In this document: positions 24,403-36,597 of the stretch, one piece after another
Position numbering within the stretch: position 1 is the first letter of the stretch
How the letters are laid out: each line of letters opens with the position of its first letter
Assembly: GCA_016271365.2 (NCBI GenBank)
Contig: CM028129.1
Location: forward strand, 1,005,591,501-1,005,655,500
DNA: 64,000 bases
Direction: 5' to 3'
From: Neoceratodus forsteri
Taxonomy: Eukaryota; Chordata; Ceratodontiformes; Ceratodontidae
Notes under the pieces: generated by a model
The model's database searches: none
Seen by the model: the letters and a program-made list of their open reading frames with translations, nothing else
What the model was told of the DNA's origin: nothing
Made by a program: the position numbers and the translations under genes

Positions 24403-24640
24403 CTACACACACACAAACACACACACACATATGGATCACTGGGGCAGCTAGGCATTGATAATAGTGGGAGGACTGCTTATACATATAAGACACAAAACCA
24501 AAGTGAGGTACAGGTTGAGCTTATCATAGAGTTTATTTTTAATAGCTATAGTACAAGGATTGATGCACAATACTAGGCAGAAAAATTGATAAAATGCATG
24601 CTAGCAGAGAAATTTATATATATATATATATATAAAGCTC
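24403..24640. repeat. CA and TA microsatellites
   Basis: A (CA)n-type run at about 24403-24430 and a (TA)n run at about 24617-24634, with ordinary sequence between. Confidence 0.85.
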
Positions 24641-24916
24641 AGAAAACAAAACACCAATAAAAATGGATTCTGGCTGCAGGGGCGTAGCTACAAGGGTGCA
24701 GTGGCATCCAGGCCCACGAGTTTTGAGGGGCCCAAATCATAATTTTGTTGTTTATTCAAAACTGGAGAGGGGCCCTGTAACATCACCTTGCACCCAGGCC
24801 CTCTGGGAATTTGCTACACTACTGTCTGGCTTTGTAGGCACCCAGATACAATACCAGTTTTTCCATTCGGCAAAACATATTTTGCCTTTTATTTAATTAA
24901 TCAGTGTCCCTGCTGG

Positions 24917-25110
24917 AGAGAAGGAAACTCTGGGAGGGGACTGTAGCTTACAAATGTTACTGTTGTGAGGGACTAAAGCACTTGGGGGAGGGAGGAGGCT
25001 GTTGCTATCAAATGGTACACCTGGGATGTACTGAAGCACCATGGAGGGAGGGCTGTAGATATCCAGAATTATAGCTGGAAAAGACTGAAACACCAGGGCA
25101 GAGGGTCCAA
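24917..25110. repeat. Outlying units of minisatellite array 1
   Basis: Three units with GGGACTGTAGCTTACAAATG, GGGACTAAAGCACTTGGGG and GACTGAAACACCAGGG words, matching the array at 15866-19703. They lie 5.2 kb from the main block and on the same strand. The array either spread or was split by later insertions. Confidence 0.8.
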
Positions 25111-26777
25111 TTTAGCTGCTGAAGGAGGAAGACACATACTAGAGGATGCTTTTGTCCTCTGGGGGTAAGCAGTGGCAAGTCCCCTCTGTACTGTTGCCAC
25201 TTGGGTTGGTAGAAGTGGCAGTACAGCTGAGGGACGCAGTACAGGAGTACACTGGTTGTCTCTGTAGTCACATGCTGTGGTATGCATCTAAACTGGAGCC
25301 CTTTCTTCCATGTCCTTGTGGGTAGGAGAGTAATTAGAAGAAAAAGCCTCTCTGGACATAGAATGATGTACCTGAGGCACTCCTCCCGGTCCTCCAGCGG
25401 CCATGATAGATGCTGTTCCAGAAGGGTACAGAGGTCCCCAAAGACAACACCAGCAGGGTTACTTTGTGGAATCACTGGCTGGGATGGGCTTGATGTGACT
25501 GGAAGGAAGCCTGCTCAGGATGGTGAGTGCTGCGGAATGGGGATGAATGTATAAACAAAAAAATGAAACAAAAAGAAAACTTTGGTACACATCAGACAGT
25601 TATCCCATTTGAGGGTGGGGGCGATGACAGTGTCTCTGAAAACCAAATTATAGATTGGAAGTTTTAACCTTGATGATCCTAAATCATTTACAGAAATGGC
25701 TGCAAAAAACTGTAGCTTCCTCACCTTTGCATAATTTCTTAAAGCAATACCACAGGCTAGAACTGCATGATTTTGCAACCTGACCTTGGCCCTCAGAGAC
25801 TCGACTTCCTGCCGATGTCTTCTTAATTCTTTGAACTTTTCAATTATTCATTTGCTGAAAAGGGTATATAAATATTTCAAAGGTGGTTTGTATATAGAAT
25901 GAAAATCCTTAGAGTTCAAGTAGTCTTCTTCCCTACCCTGAAAAAAATTCCTTCCTAGACTTCATCAGCAGTGTGGAGGGTAAGCAGTTCTTGACTTGAG
26001 TTTGAAAGCACAAGCAGACCTATTTCTTATGATGAAAATTAGATATGGAAAAAAAAAAAACAGCGGTTGGGATTGGAATTTGTACTATGCAATAAATACC
26101 TGTCTAGTCCCTCTGCAAGGGATGAAGGTAGAATAACTGGCACAGTGAAATGGTCACAACGAAAGCAGTAGGCTGGGTGCAATCAAGTAAAAGGGATATA
26201 CACCTCAGTACACACTAAAACACTAAAGAAATTAACTCAACTGCTCACCAAAAAATAAAAAGTATGCCGGGTTGAAATGCTAGTAATGTGAGCAGGCATT
26301 TACACAGTATGTCTGTGTAAAATCAGGAATGCAGCCATGATACCCCAGAGATTTACCTCTGGGCTATAAAATTGAAATGGTTATGAAAAACCTATGCAGT
26401 CTCATTATCTCAGAACAGGCAGAGAAGGCAGAATAAAACTGAACAATCCCAGAACAGGCAGAGAAGGCAGAATAAAACTGAACAAGTGGACAGAACGTCT
26501 TTGCCTAAATGTTTCTCTGACATGGGTATCCATTTCTTATTTTTATTTGGGTTGTGCTGCTCCTAATGAAAGCATCTAACTTCTTTGGTTTTCTCATTTT
26601 CTCATTTCTCCTTAATTCACTCTCCAGTCCTGTCTGTTCTGTACAGTCTGTCTTTTTTACTTTCAACATGTTGAAAAGAGACTCTCTAAATAAAAGCAAT
26701 GTAAATTCTTTTTTCAATTTTGCCTTTTCTCTCTGTCTTTCTCTCTGCTGTCTTCACACTTTTCTATCTACGCAAAG
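25111..26777. other. Intron upstream of the first copine exon
   Basis: No further exon recognised. I looked for the preceding copine exon (encoding the YDWD-type end of the C2B core) and did not find it. A 39 bp unit starting CAGAACAGGCAGAGAAGG is duplicated in tandem at 26411-26487. Bases 26700-26777 give way to the pyrimidine-rich acceptor of the exon. Confidence 0.55.
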
Positions 26778-26853
26778 CCATGATTTTATTGGTGAGTTCA
26801 CTACAAGTTACAGAGAGTTATCACGAGGACAGAACCAATTTAACGTGTACGAG
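26778..26853 (+). CDS. CPNE8: Copine exon: end of C2B domain
   Basis: A 76 bp exon. Its acceptor is a pyrimidine-rich tract ending CTACGCAAAG, and its donor is GAG|GTAAGTG. The first base completes a codon (upstream intron phase 2), followed by 25 codons starting [14 protein letters not shown] and ending QFNVYE, with the downstream intron in phase 0. In the copine family this is the last strand of the second C2 domain, which binds phospholipid when calcium is present. HDFIGEF plus a YREL stretch is characteristic of the CPNE5/8/9 subgroup. I prefer CPNE8 from remembered paralogue differences (SRGQ-QFNVYEV). CPNE5 and CPNE9 are not excluded. Joins in frame to 46335-46388 across a 19481 bp intron. 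Conserved sequence and consensus splice sites argue for a live exon. Confidence 0.92.
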
Positions 26854-26954
26854 GTAAGTGCTAAAAAGGAAAACTTCCACTACTTTGGATCTGAGGCTTA
26901 AGAAAATCATTTAGTTTCTAGTCTGCCTCTAAGCTTCCTTCATTTAAAAAAGAA

Positions 26955-29900
26955 ATGTATCACACCATGGTTCTGTTTCATCATGCAGAGATTTTGTCCC
27001 ACATTCCATACCATAGTTCTGCTACACCATTCATTAACTAAACATACAAATTTTCACCCCACACTGCTATTACAGCACTCAGTGACTGTGCCTTGTACCA
27101 CACAGAATGCCACATTCCTATTACAACATGCAGAAATTGCACCTTCTGCTACATACAGTACCGTGCCACATTTCTACTAAAGAATGCAGTAAGTGCACCT
27201 TGTCCTACAGACAGTACCATGTCGCAATCCCATTAGAGCAAGCAGTAACAGCACCTACTGCTACTCACAGTACCGTGCGGCATTCCCACTACAGCATGCA
27301 GCAACTGCACCTTGTGCTATACACAGTACCCTACCGCATTCCCATTACAGCATGCAGTACCTGCACCTGTGCTACACATAGTACCATGCTGAATTCCCAT
27401 TACAGCATGCAGCAACTGCACCTTGTGCTATACACAGTACCCTACTGCATTCCCATTACAGCATGCTGTACCTGCACCTTCTGCTACAACACAGTACCGT
27501 GCCGCATTACCATTACAGCATGCAACTATTACACCTTGTGCTACATGCAGTACCATGCCGCACTCCAATTACAGCATGCAGCAACTGCACCTTGTGCTAC
27601 ACACAGTACTGTGCCGTATTCCCATTACAGCATGCAGCAACTGCACCTTGTGCTTCATGCAGTGTGTCATTCTCATTACAGCATGTAGTAACTGCACCTT
27701 GTGTTGCACACTGTACTGTACCGTGCCACACTCCCGTTACAGCATGCAGCAACTGTACCTTGTGCTACACACTGTACCATGCCACACCCCATTACAGCAT
27801 GCAGTAAGTGCATCTTGTGCTAAACAGTACCATACCACATTCCCATTACAGCATGCAGCAACTGCACTTTGTGCTACACACAGTACTGTGCCACACTCCC
27901 ATTACAGCATGCAGCAACTGTACCTTGTACTACACTCAGTACTGTGCCACACTCCCATTACAGCATGCAGCAACTGCACCTTGTGCTACACACTGTACCA
28001 TGCCACATTCCCATTACAGCATGCAGTAAGTGCACCTTGTGCTAAACAGTACCATACCACATTCTATTACAGAATGCAGCAACTGCACTTTGTGCTACAC
28101 ACAGTACTGTGCCACATTCCCATTACAGCATACAGCAACTGCACTTTGTGCTACACACAGTACTGTGCCACACTCCCATTACAGCATGCAGCAACTGCAC
28201 CTTGTGCTACACACTGTACCATGCCACATTCCCATTACAGCATGCAGTAAGTGCACCTTGTGCTAAACAGTACCATACCACATTCCCATTACAGCATGCA
28301 GCAACTGCACTTTGTGCTACACACAGTACTGTGCCACATTCCCATTACAGCATACAGCAACTGCACTTTGTGCTACACACAGTACTGTGCCACACTCCCA
28401 TTACAGCATGCAGCAACTGCACCTTGTGCTACACACTGTACCATGTCACATTCCCATTACAGCATGCAGTAAGTGCACCTTGTGCTAAACAGTACCATAC
28501 CACATTCCCATTACAGCATGCAGCAACTGCACTTTGTGCTACACACAGTACTGTGCCACATTCCCATTACAGCATACAGCAACTGCACTTTGTGCTACAC
28601 ACAGTACTGTGCCACACTCCCATTACAGCATGCAGCAACTGCACCTTGTGCTACACACTGTACTATGCCACATTCCCATTACAGCATGCAGTAAGTGCAC
28701 CTTGTGCTAAACAGTACCATACCACATTCCCATTACAGCATACAGCAACTGCACTTTGTGCTACACACAGTACTGTGCCACACTCCCATTACAGCATGCA
28801 GCAACTGTACCTTGTGCTACACACTGTACCATGCCACATTCCCATTACAGCATGTAGTAACTGCACCTTGTGTTACACACTGTACTGTGCCGTGCCACAC
28901 TCCCGTTACAGCATGCAGCAACTGTACCTTGTGCTACACACTGTACCATGCCACATTCCCATTACAGCATGCAGTAAGTGCACCTTGTGCTAAACAGTAC
29001 CATACCACATTCTCATTACAGCATGCAGCAACTGCACTTTGTGCTACACACAGTACTGTGCCACACTCCCATTACAGCATGCAGCAACTGTACCTTGTAC
29101 TACACTCAGTACTGTGCCGCATTCGCATGACAGAATGCTGTAAATGCACCTTGTGCTGCACAGTACCATACCACATTCCTATTACAGCATGCAGTAACTG
29201 CACCTTGTGCTACACTCTGTACCATGCCACATTCCCATTACAGCATGCGGCAACTGCACCTTGCACTACACACAGTACCATACCGCATTCCTATTACAGC
29301 ATGCAGTAATTGCACCTTGTGCTACACTCAGTACCATGCCACATTCCTACTATAGCATGCAGCAACTGCACCTTGTGCTACACTCAGTAGCAAGCTGCAG
29401 CCACATTACAGCATGCAGTAAATGCACCTTGTGCTACTCAATACAATGCCACATTTCCATTACAGCATGCAGTTACTGTACCTTGTGCTACACAAAGTAC
29501 CATACCGCATTCCTGTTACAGCATGCAGCAACTTCACCTTGTGCTACAGACAGTACTGCGCCACATTCTCATTACAGCATGTAGTAACTGCACCTTGTGC
29601 TACACAGTACCCTACCACATTTCCATTACAGCATGCTATAACTGCACCTTGTGCTACTCACAGTTTTGTGTTGCATTCCCATCACAGCATGTAGTGACTA
29701 CACCTAGTGCTACACACAGTACTGTGTCACATTCCCATTATAGCATGCAGTAACTGCATTTTGTGCTATACACAGTACTGTGTTGCATTCCCATTGCAGC
29801 ATGCAGTAAATGCACCTTGTGCTACACTCAATACTGTGTTGCATTCATGTTACAGCATGCAGTAATTGCACCTCATGCTGCACTCAGTACCATACCACAT

Positions 29901-30765
29901 TTCCATTACAGCATGCAGTAAATGCACCTTGTGCTACACACAGTACTGTGCCACATTCCCAATACAGCATCCAATAACACAGCTTGCCACATTCCTGTTA
30001 GAATATGCAGTAGCTGTGCCTTGTATAAAACAGCATGCCACATTCCTGGTACTACATGAAGTAACTGTGCTTTGTGTAACACAGCATGCCACATTCCTAC
30101 AGTATTATAGCATGCAGTAACTGAGCATCATACAGCACAGCGTGCCACATTCCTATTACGACATGCAGTAACTGTGCCCTTCACTACACAGCATGCCAAA
30201 TTACTGTTACTATATGCAGTAGCTCTGCCCTGTATCACACACCATACCACATTTCTGCTACAGCATGCAGTAACTGTGCCTTGTACCACACAACATGCCA
30301 CATTCCTGTTACTACAAGCAGTAATTGTGCCTTGTACAACACAGCATGACACATTCATGTCACTACATGTAGTAACTGTGCCTTTTATCACACACCATTC
30401 CACATTCCTGTTACAGCATGAAGTAACTGCTTTATGCAACACAGCATGTTGCGTTTTTTTACTACATGCAGTAACTGTGGCATGTACAACACAGCATGTT
30501 GTGTTTTTTTACTACATGCAGTAACTGTGGCATGTACAACCCAGCATGTTGCATTTTTTTACTACATGCAGTAACTGTGGCATGTACAACACAGCATGTT
30601 GTGTTTTTTTGCTACATGCAGTAACTGTAGCATGTACAACACAGCATGCCACTTTCATGCTACAGCATTCTGTAGCTGTGATGTGTACAACACCCCACAT
30701 TCCTGTTACAGAATGCAGTAGCTGTGACTTGTACAACACAGCATACCAGATTCCTTTTACAGTAT
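26955..30765. repeat. Minisatellite array 2, part a (56 bp unit, 222 bp HOR)
   Basis: Begins about 100 bp after the exon donor. The unit is 56 bp with CCACATTCCCATTACAGCA, then TGCAGCAACTGCACCTTGTG and CTACACACAGTAC. In 27800-28910 four units (three of 56 bp and one of 54 bp) form a 222 bp higher-order repeat. The marker GTAAGTGCACCTTGTGCTAA recurs every 221-222 bp, five times. From about 29980 the units are shorter and more diverged (TTGTACAACACAGCATGCC type). Long open frames run through it because stop codons are rare in the unit. They are not genes. Confidence 0.96.
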
Positions 30766-33063
30766 TACTTGGTATTTAAAACAAAAGAAGGCTATATCCA
30801 CATCTTGATTGTCTCCTACTCCATGTGGGTGGATTAGGTCCTGGTAACAGTCCAGTTTTAAGTGTTTAGCCAATCCTGTATTAAAACTGTTAAACGTTTG
30901 TGAGTTTACCACCTCCTTGGGTAACCTGTTCCAGGCTGCGGCTGCCCTTATTGTAAAGAGCATATTCCTTTTGTTGGTGTTGGCCTTGGGAATTAATAAT
31001 TGTCTGTCATGGGATCTAAAGGTCAGAATTCTATTGTTATATTCAAGTCCACACATTGATGTTAATTCTGGATCATTAAGAATTGTATATAACTGCACTA
31101 GATCCCCCTTTTCTGTCTGTCCTCGACTCTAACTAGACCAGTTGCAGCCAATCTGTCTGTGTATGTGAGTCTTCTGAAATAAGGGATAAGCTTTGTTGTT
31201 CTGCACTGGACTCTTTCAATTATATCTATATCTCTGTTAAGATATGGACTCCAGAAGGGGGGACACATAATCCAAGTAGGAATGAATGTAGGTTCTATAT
31301 AGTGGCAGTATGCAGTGTTTGCTACCTGTAACAAATGCTCGCTGGACACTTGTTAGTAATCTACCTGCCCTCTGTGTTCTTTTATTACATTGATCTTGTG
31401 ATGATAATCCGCTATTTACTATGACACCTAAGTCACGTTCTTTTTCAACAACTTATAGAATTTTGCCATTCAGTGCATAGGTATACATTGGATTTTTATG
31501 TCCCAAGTGCAGAATCATGCATTTATCTTGGTTTAAATATATTTTATTCCTTGTAGCCCATAATTCAATACTTTTTAAATGCTTTACAAGGGGGTGGTAA
31601 CTTGTAACAGAGTTAACTTTGCCCCCAAGTTTAGCGTCATCCACAAACTTGGATAAATAGTTGAGTACATTATTATTCAGGTCGCTTATGAAAAGCCCAG
31701 GCAGAACTAGTCCAAGGACCAATCCCTGGGGTACCCTAATTACTGACTCCTTATTCCTCAGAGAGGTGGCCATTTATTCTTACTCAGTGAGGTTTATCAC
31801 TGAGCCAGTTATTTATCTATCTAGTCAAACTGGTGTCCAGTCCCATATTTACCGGCTTTTGCAGAAGTTCATAGTGAGGGACTGTATCAAAAGCCTTCCC
31901 AAAATCTAATAATATTACATCAACTGGAATGTTCTGATCCATGTCTATAGTAATCTTATATTAAAAGGTTATGAGGTTGGTGGTGCAGGATTGGCTACTT
32001 GTAAACCCATGCTGATGTATATCTTTAATTCCCTTAAATATTCATTCATATTCCAGTCTCTGCTTAATTAGCCACTCCAGAATTTTACTGCAGTTGGATG
32101 TCAGGCTTTTTGGCCTGCAGTTGGAGACCTCACCCCTGTTACACGTTTTATATATTGGCACCACTATGGCCCTTTTCCAGTCATGTGGTACATCCCCAGT
32201 CTCCAGTGATCTACTGAACATGACTGTCAGGGGACTGAGAGAGCAGATGACATTCCCTTTAATAACTTTGGGTGTATATTTTCTGGTCCTGCAGCTGAGT
32301 TTTCTTTGATTTGTGCTAATGCAGAACAAACCTCATCTGTGGTGACTCGACAGATGATTGGTGGTTGGGATATGTGTATGCTTGGGGAATCCATTTTATC
32401 ACCAAATACTGAACCAAAATAGTTATTAAATATATAAGCTGTCATCTCATCATTGTTTACTACATAACCATTATCTTTAAGTGGAACAACACTCCTTGTT
32501 GAGTTTTTACATTTGTTCACGTATGCAAATAACGATTTTTGATTATCTTTAGTGTGGGCAGTGAGAAATTCTATTTTTTATTTTCCCCTTTTAATCATAG
32601 ACTTTAGTTTTTTCAATTTCTGTCTATAATTAGTTGTTGAAGATTTGGATTGTTCCTTGTTACATATAGAAAATGCCTTTTTCTTGATTTTAATTTTTTT
32701 TTATAGCTGGTGTAAACCACATCGGGATTGTTCCTTTCGTATTAAACTTTTTCTTAATGGGAACAGATCTGTTTTCTAAATCTAGAATTGTATTCTTAAT
32801 AAGTGTCCAGCAGTCCTCTACTGGTAGATATTGCATTTCATACGCCCAGTCCATAGAGTCGAGGCAGCTCCTTATATTGTCAAATTTTTCCCTGCTGTAG
32901 TTCCTAAATATGGGGGCACAAATCTACCTAACTTTGCAAGATATTAAACAGCATGCTATAGTTATTTGGTCGCTATTACCAATTGAGCTATACTATGCAA
33001 CTTCAGACAATTCATTATCAATATTAGTTATGATGAGGTCAAGTATATTACTCCCTCGGACAG
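30766..33063 (-). mobile_element. 2298 bp LINE inserted in array 2, 4 bp TSD
   Basis: 5'-truncated CR1/L2-clade LINE on the minus strand, flanked by GTAT at 30762-30765 and 33064-33067. Removing 2302 bp restores the 51 bp array period exactly. The order is end of the endonuclease and linker (32520-33063), reverse transcriptase N-terminus (32227-32520, with AAGPENIHPKLLK), fingers and palm (32042-32329, with HDWKRAIVVPIYK), VPQGLVLG and FVDDAKLG (31600-31740, the FxDD box with V for A), thumb (31098-31349) and C-terminus (30790-31098, with AAAAWNRLPKEVVNSQTFNSF). Frames are interrupted by shifts and stops, so it is inactive. A different subfamily from the CR1 at 34920. Confidence 0.9.
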
Positions 33064-34919
33064 GTATGCAGTAACTATGTCTTGTACAACACAGCATCCC
33101 ACATTCCTGTTACTACAAGCAGTAACTGTGCCTTGTATCACACACCATGCCATATTCCTGGTACAGCATGCAGTAACTGTGCCTTGTGCAATACAGCATG
33201 CCGCATTCCTGTCACAGCATGCAGTAACTGTGCCTTGTACAACACAGCATGCCACATTCCTGTTACTACAAGCAGTAACTATGCCTTGTATCACACACCA
33301 TGCCATATTCCTGGTACAGCATGCAGTAACTGTGCCTTGTACAACACAGCATGCCACATTCCTGTTACTACAAGCAGTAACTGTGCCTTGTATCACTCAC
33401 CATGCCATATTCCTGGTACAGCATGCAGTAACTGTGCCTTGTGCAATACAGCATGCCACATTCCTGTCACAGCATGCAGTAACTGTGCCTTGTACAACAC
33501 AGAATGCCGCATTCCTGTCACAGCATGCAATAACTGTGCCTTGTACAACACAGCATGCCACATTCCTGTTACAGCATGCAGTAACTGTGCCTTGTACAGC
33601 ACAGAATGCCACATTTCTGTCACAGCATGCAGCAACTGTGGCTTGTACAACACAGCATGCCACATTCCTGTCACAGCATGCAGTAACTGTGCCTTGTGCA
33701 ATACAGCATGCCTCATTCCTGTCACAGCATGCAGTAACTGTGCCTTGTACAACACAGAATGCCGCATTCCTGTCACAGCATGCAGTAACTGTGCCTTGTA
33801 CAACACAACATGCCACATTCCTGTTACAGCACGCAGTAACTGTGCCTTGTACAGCACAGAATGCCACATTCCTGTCACAGCATGCAGCAACTGTGGCTTG
33901 TACAACACAGCATGCCACATTCCTGTCACAGCATGCAGTAAGTGTGCCTTGTACAACAGAGAATGCCACATTCCTGTCACAGCATGCAATAACTGTGCCT
34001 TGTACAACATAGCATGCCGCATTCCTGTTACAGCATGCAGTAACTGTGCCTTGTACAGCACAGAATGCCACATTCCTGTCACAGCATGCAGTAACTGTGC
34101 CTTGTACAACACAAAATGTTGCATTCCTGTCACAAAATGCAGCAACTGTTGTTTGTACAACACAGAATGCCACATTTCTGTCACAGCATGCAGTAACTGT
34201 GGTTTGTACAACACAGAATGCCATATTTCTGTCACAGCATGCAGTAACTGTGTCTTGTACAATGCAGAAAGCCACATTTCTGTTACAGCATGCGGTAACT
34301 GTGGCTTGTACAACACAGCATGTTGCATTCCTGTCACAGCATGCAGTAACTGTTGTTTGTACAACACATAATGCCACATTTCTGTCACAGCATGCATTAA
34401 CTGTGCCTTGTATAACACAGAATGCCACATTTCTGTCACAGCATGTGGTAACTGTGGCTTGTACAACACAGAATGCCACCTTTCTGTCACATCATGCAGT
34501 AACTGTTGTTTGTACAACACAGAATGCCACATTTCTGTCACAGCATGCAATAACTGTGCCTTGTACAACACAGAATGCCATATTCCTGTCACAGCATGCA
34601 GTATCTGTGCCTTGTACAACACAGAATGCCACATTTCTATCACAGCATGCAGTAACTGTGCCTTGTACGATGCAGAATGCCACATTGCTGTCACAGCATG
34701 CAGTAACTGTGGCTTGTACAACACAGCATGTTGCATTCCTGTCACAGCATGTAGTAACTGTGCCTACAACACTGCATGCCACATTCCTGTGTCTACATGC
34801 ATTAACTGTACCTTGTGCAACACAGCATGCTGCACTTTTGTTGCTACATGCAGTAACTGTGGCATGTGCAACACAGTATGCCATATTCCTGTTACAGCAT
34901 GCAGTAACTGTGTCTTGTG
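33064..34919. repeat. Minisatellite array 2, part b (51 bp unit)
   Basis: Units of 51 bp with GCCACATTCCTGTCACAGCA, then TGCAGTAACTGTGCCTTGTA and CAACACAGAAT. Because 51 is divisible by three and the unit is stop-poor, frames of 300-450 codons stay open on both strands, each encoding a 17-residue repeat. Some units alternate TTGTACAACAC with TTGTATCACAC. Continuous with part a before the LINE at 30766 and with part c before the CR1 at 34920. Confidence 0.96.
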
Positions 34920-35485
34920 TTTGTCACAAACTGTGTGTTTGTCTGAGTTGGGTGAAGGAATTGTTATCTGTGCAGTTAGCTAGGCGAAGAAAGAAACTGT
35001 GAATTAGGAGGAGTGACTTAGAGAGAAGGAAGCCAGGTGTTTGCATTTAAAAACTGATCTAGATAGCTTGTGACAGAGAACAGCAAGAGGAAGGAGATGC
35101 TATTAGAACTTTACTGGGACTATATTGCCCTCCACCCCACCAGCCAGTTCTACTTTTATAGGCATAGGATTTGACTGACAACAGGAACTTCCTGTTTGGG
35201 ATCAGGAAGGGAGTGATCACAGAGGCACAAAAGACTCGCCATCCTAGAAGGAAAAGAGTAGTTCTCCACCCCCCCCCAGCTGCTGGCGGTCTGACTCTGA
35301 GCAAGAAAGAGACTACTGAGGAATATAGGAACTTACTGTCCCAGAACAGGAAGATCAGGAGCTTTAAGGGCTCCGAGGCAGTAGGAAAGTAGGGAGAAAA
35401 AAATATTATACAATAAAAATAAAAATAAACAGAGAGAGGAAAGAGTAAGTATACAAAACAACGGTTAAGGGGCAACAAATAGGAC

Positions 35486-36418
35486 ATGATGGGAGTGGTG
35501 AAGTGCAGAGGCTGTGGAGCAGCATTCTTCTGGGAGACATTCTGGAAAATGCGGTGTTGTCCCATCTGCAGGCACTTCTCTGGGCTGAGGGAGGAGGTTG
35601 CTCATCTCCAGGCTGAGTTGGTCAGGATTCGGGGACCTTCTTTCCCACCCAGGGACCACCAGGGCCACCGTTGCTACCTCAGAGGTTGACAAGAAAGAGG
35701 AGTGGTTGGATCACAGTGGGCTAAGGGAGGGTGAGGGTAGTGGAACAGAGGCATACCCCTCCAGTTGTACCTCTCCTCCACAGTTCACATGCCATTCTGA
35801 CAGAGTGTGGTTCCTCAATGGAGGCACCCACAGTGGAGACCAAGGAGGATGCTGGGAACCTCTACAAAGGAGACCTACAGGAGGGTGGCATGGGATCCCA
35901 CATGGGGAAGGAAACAACTCCTGGTGGGGGACTCCATTGTTAGGAGAGTAGAACTGGGGAGGGAGGGGAGAGGGAGGGAGGTAAGGTGCCTGCCTGGTAC
36001 CATGGCTTGGAGGGACAGGGAGTGAATCCTCAGGATCATGAGAGCAGCTACATGGGCAAGGGAGCTGGATGTCATTTTCTACTGAGGGACAAATGACTTG
36101 ACTGAGAAAGGGATCAGAGCAGTGCTGGAAGAGTTTGTGGAGTTGGGGAGGGGCCTTAGACAAGTAGCACACATGGTAACCTTCTTGGAGGTGCTGCCTG
36201 TCTATGGTATGGGTGAGGCTAGGGTGCTCCACACAATGGGATTCAATCAGTGGTTGAAAAACTGGTGCAGACCTCAAGGTTCTGGCTTCACTGGGGACTG
36301 GGGGTCCACCTGGAGGGATGCAGGCCTATACTGGCACAATGGTCTGCCTCCGTCCAGAAGGGGAACCAGTATCCTAGGTGATAGGTTTAAATGCTTCATT
36401 GGCAACCATTTAAACTAG
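35486..36418 (+). pseudogene. CR1 ORF1 remnant: zinc-binding motif, coiled coil, SGNH esterase
   Basis: The start ATG at 35486 opens a frame with VKCRGCG and CCPICRHF (a CxxC pair and CPxC, likely zinc-binding), followed by a short heptad-like stretch (LREEVAHLQAEL). After shifts, an SGNH-hydrolase-like esterase domain follows: block I LLVGDSIVRRVE (about 35910-35955), then GTNDL (about 36087-36101), then NGLPPSRRG (about 36340-36366). In the last block the usual Asp-x-x-His pair is lost (N and P in those places), and a stop precedes GTNDL. ORF1 proteins of this clade bind RNA and some carry this esterase. This copy is inactive. Compare the better-kept block in the LINE at 57875-58255. Confidence 0.8.
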
Positions 36419-36597
36419 CCAAGGGGGAGGCGCTGAAAAGGAGAATGGAAATCCTAGCCCCCTCCAAATATCAGGGTAGTTAGTGAGGTAAACACCAAGA
36501 TAGAGACATCGATAGGGAGAAGGGCAGGGGTAAATGGAGAAAAAGACAAAGACAGTAAGGAGAGGGATAGGGCAAAAAAGAGTAAGGCCATCAAAAA

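Noticed and set aside
19704..24916. A single 5.2 kb insertion splitting minisatellite 1
   Set aside because: The two flanks do not join in phase and no shared duplication was found. The interval contains several unrelated repeats.
25270..25540. Possible extra exon ending before GGTGAGTGC at about 25521
   Set aside because: The preceding open frame shows no copine or other known sequence and has no convincing acceptor.
27107..29694. Cysteine/histidine-rich repeat protein frames (up to 294 codons)
   Set aside because: Same reason: translations of the 56 bp units. Stops appear when unit lengths vary.
33082..34745. Open frames of 429 and 450 codons on opposite strands
   Set aside because: They lie wholly in a 51 bp tandem array. 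The unit length is divisible by three and lacks stops in several frames, so the frames stay open by arithmetic. No start context, splice site or known domain supports a protein.
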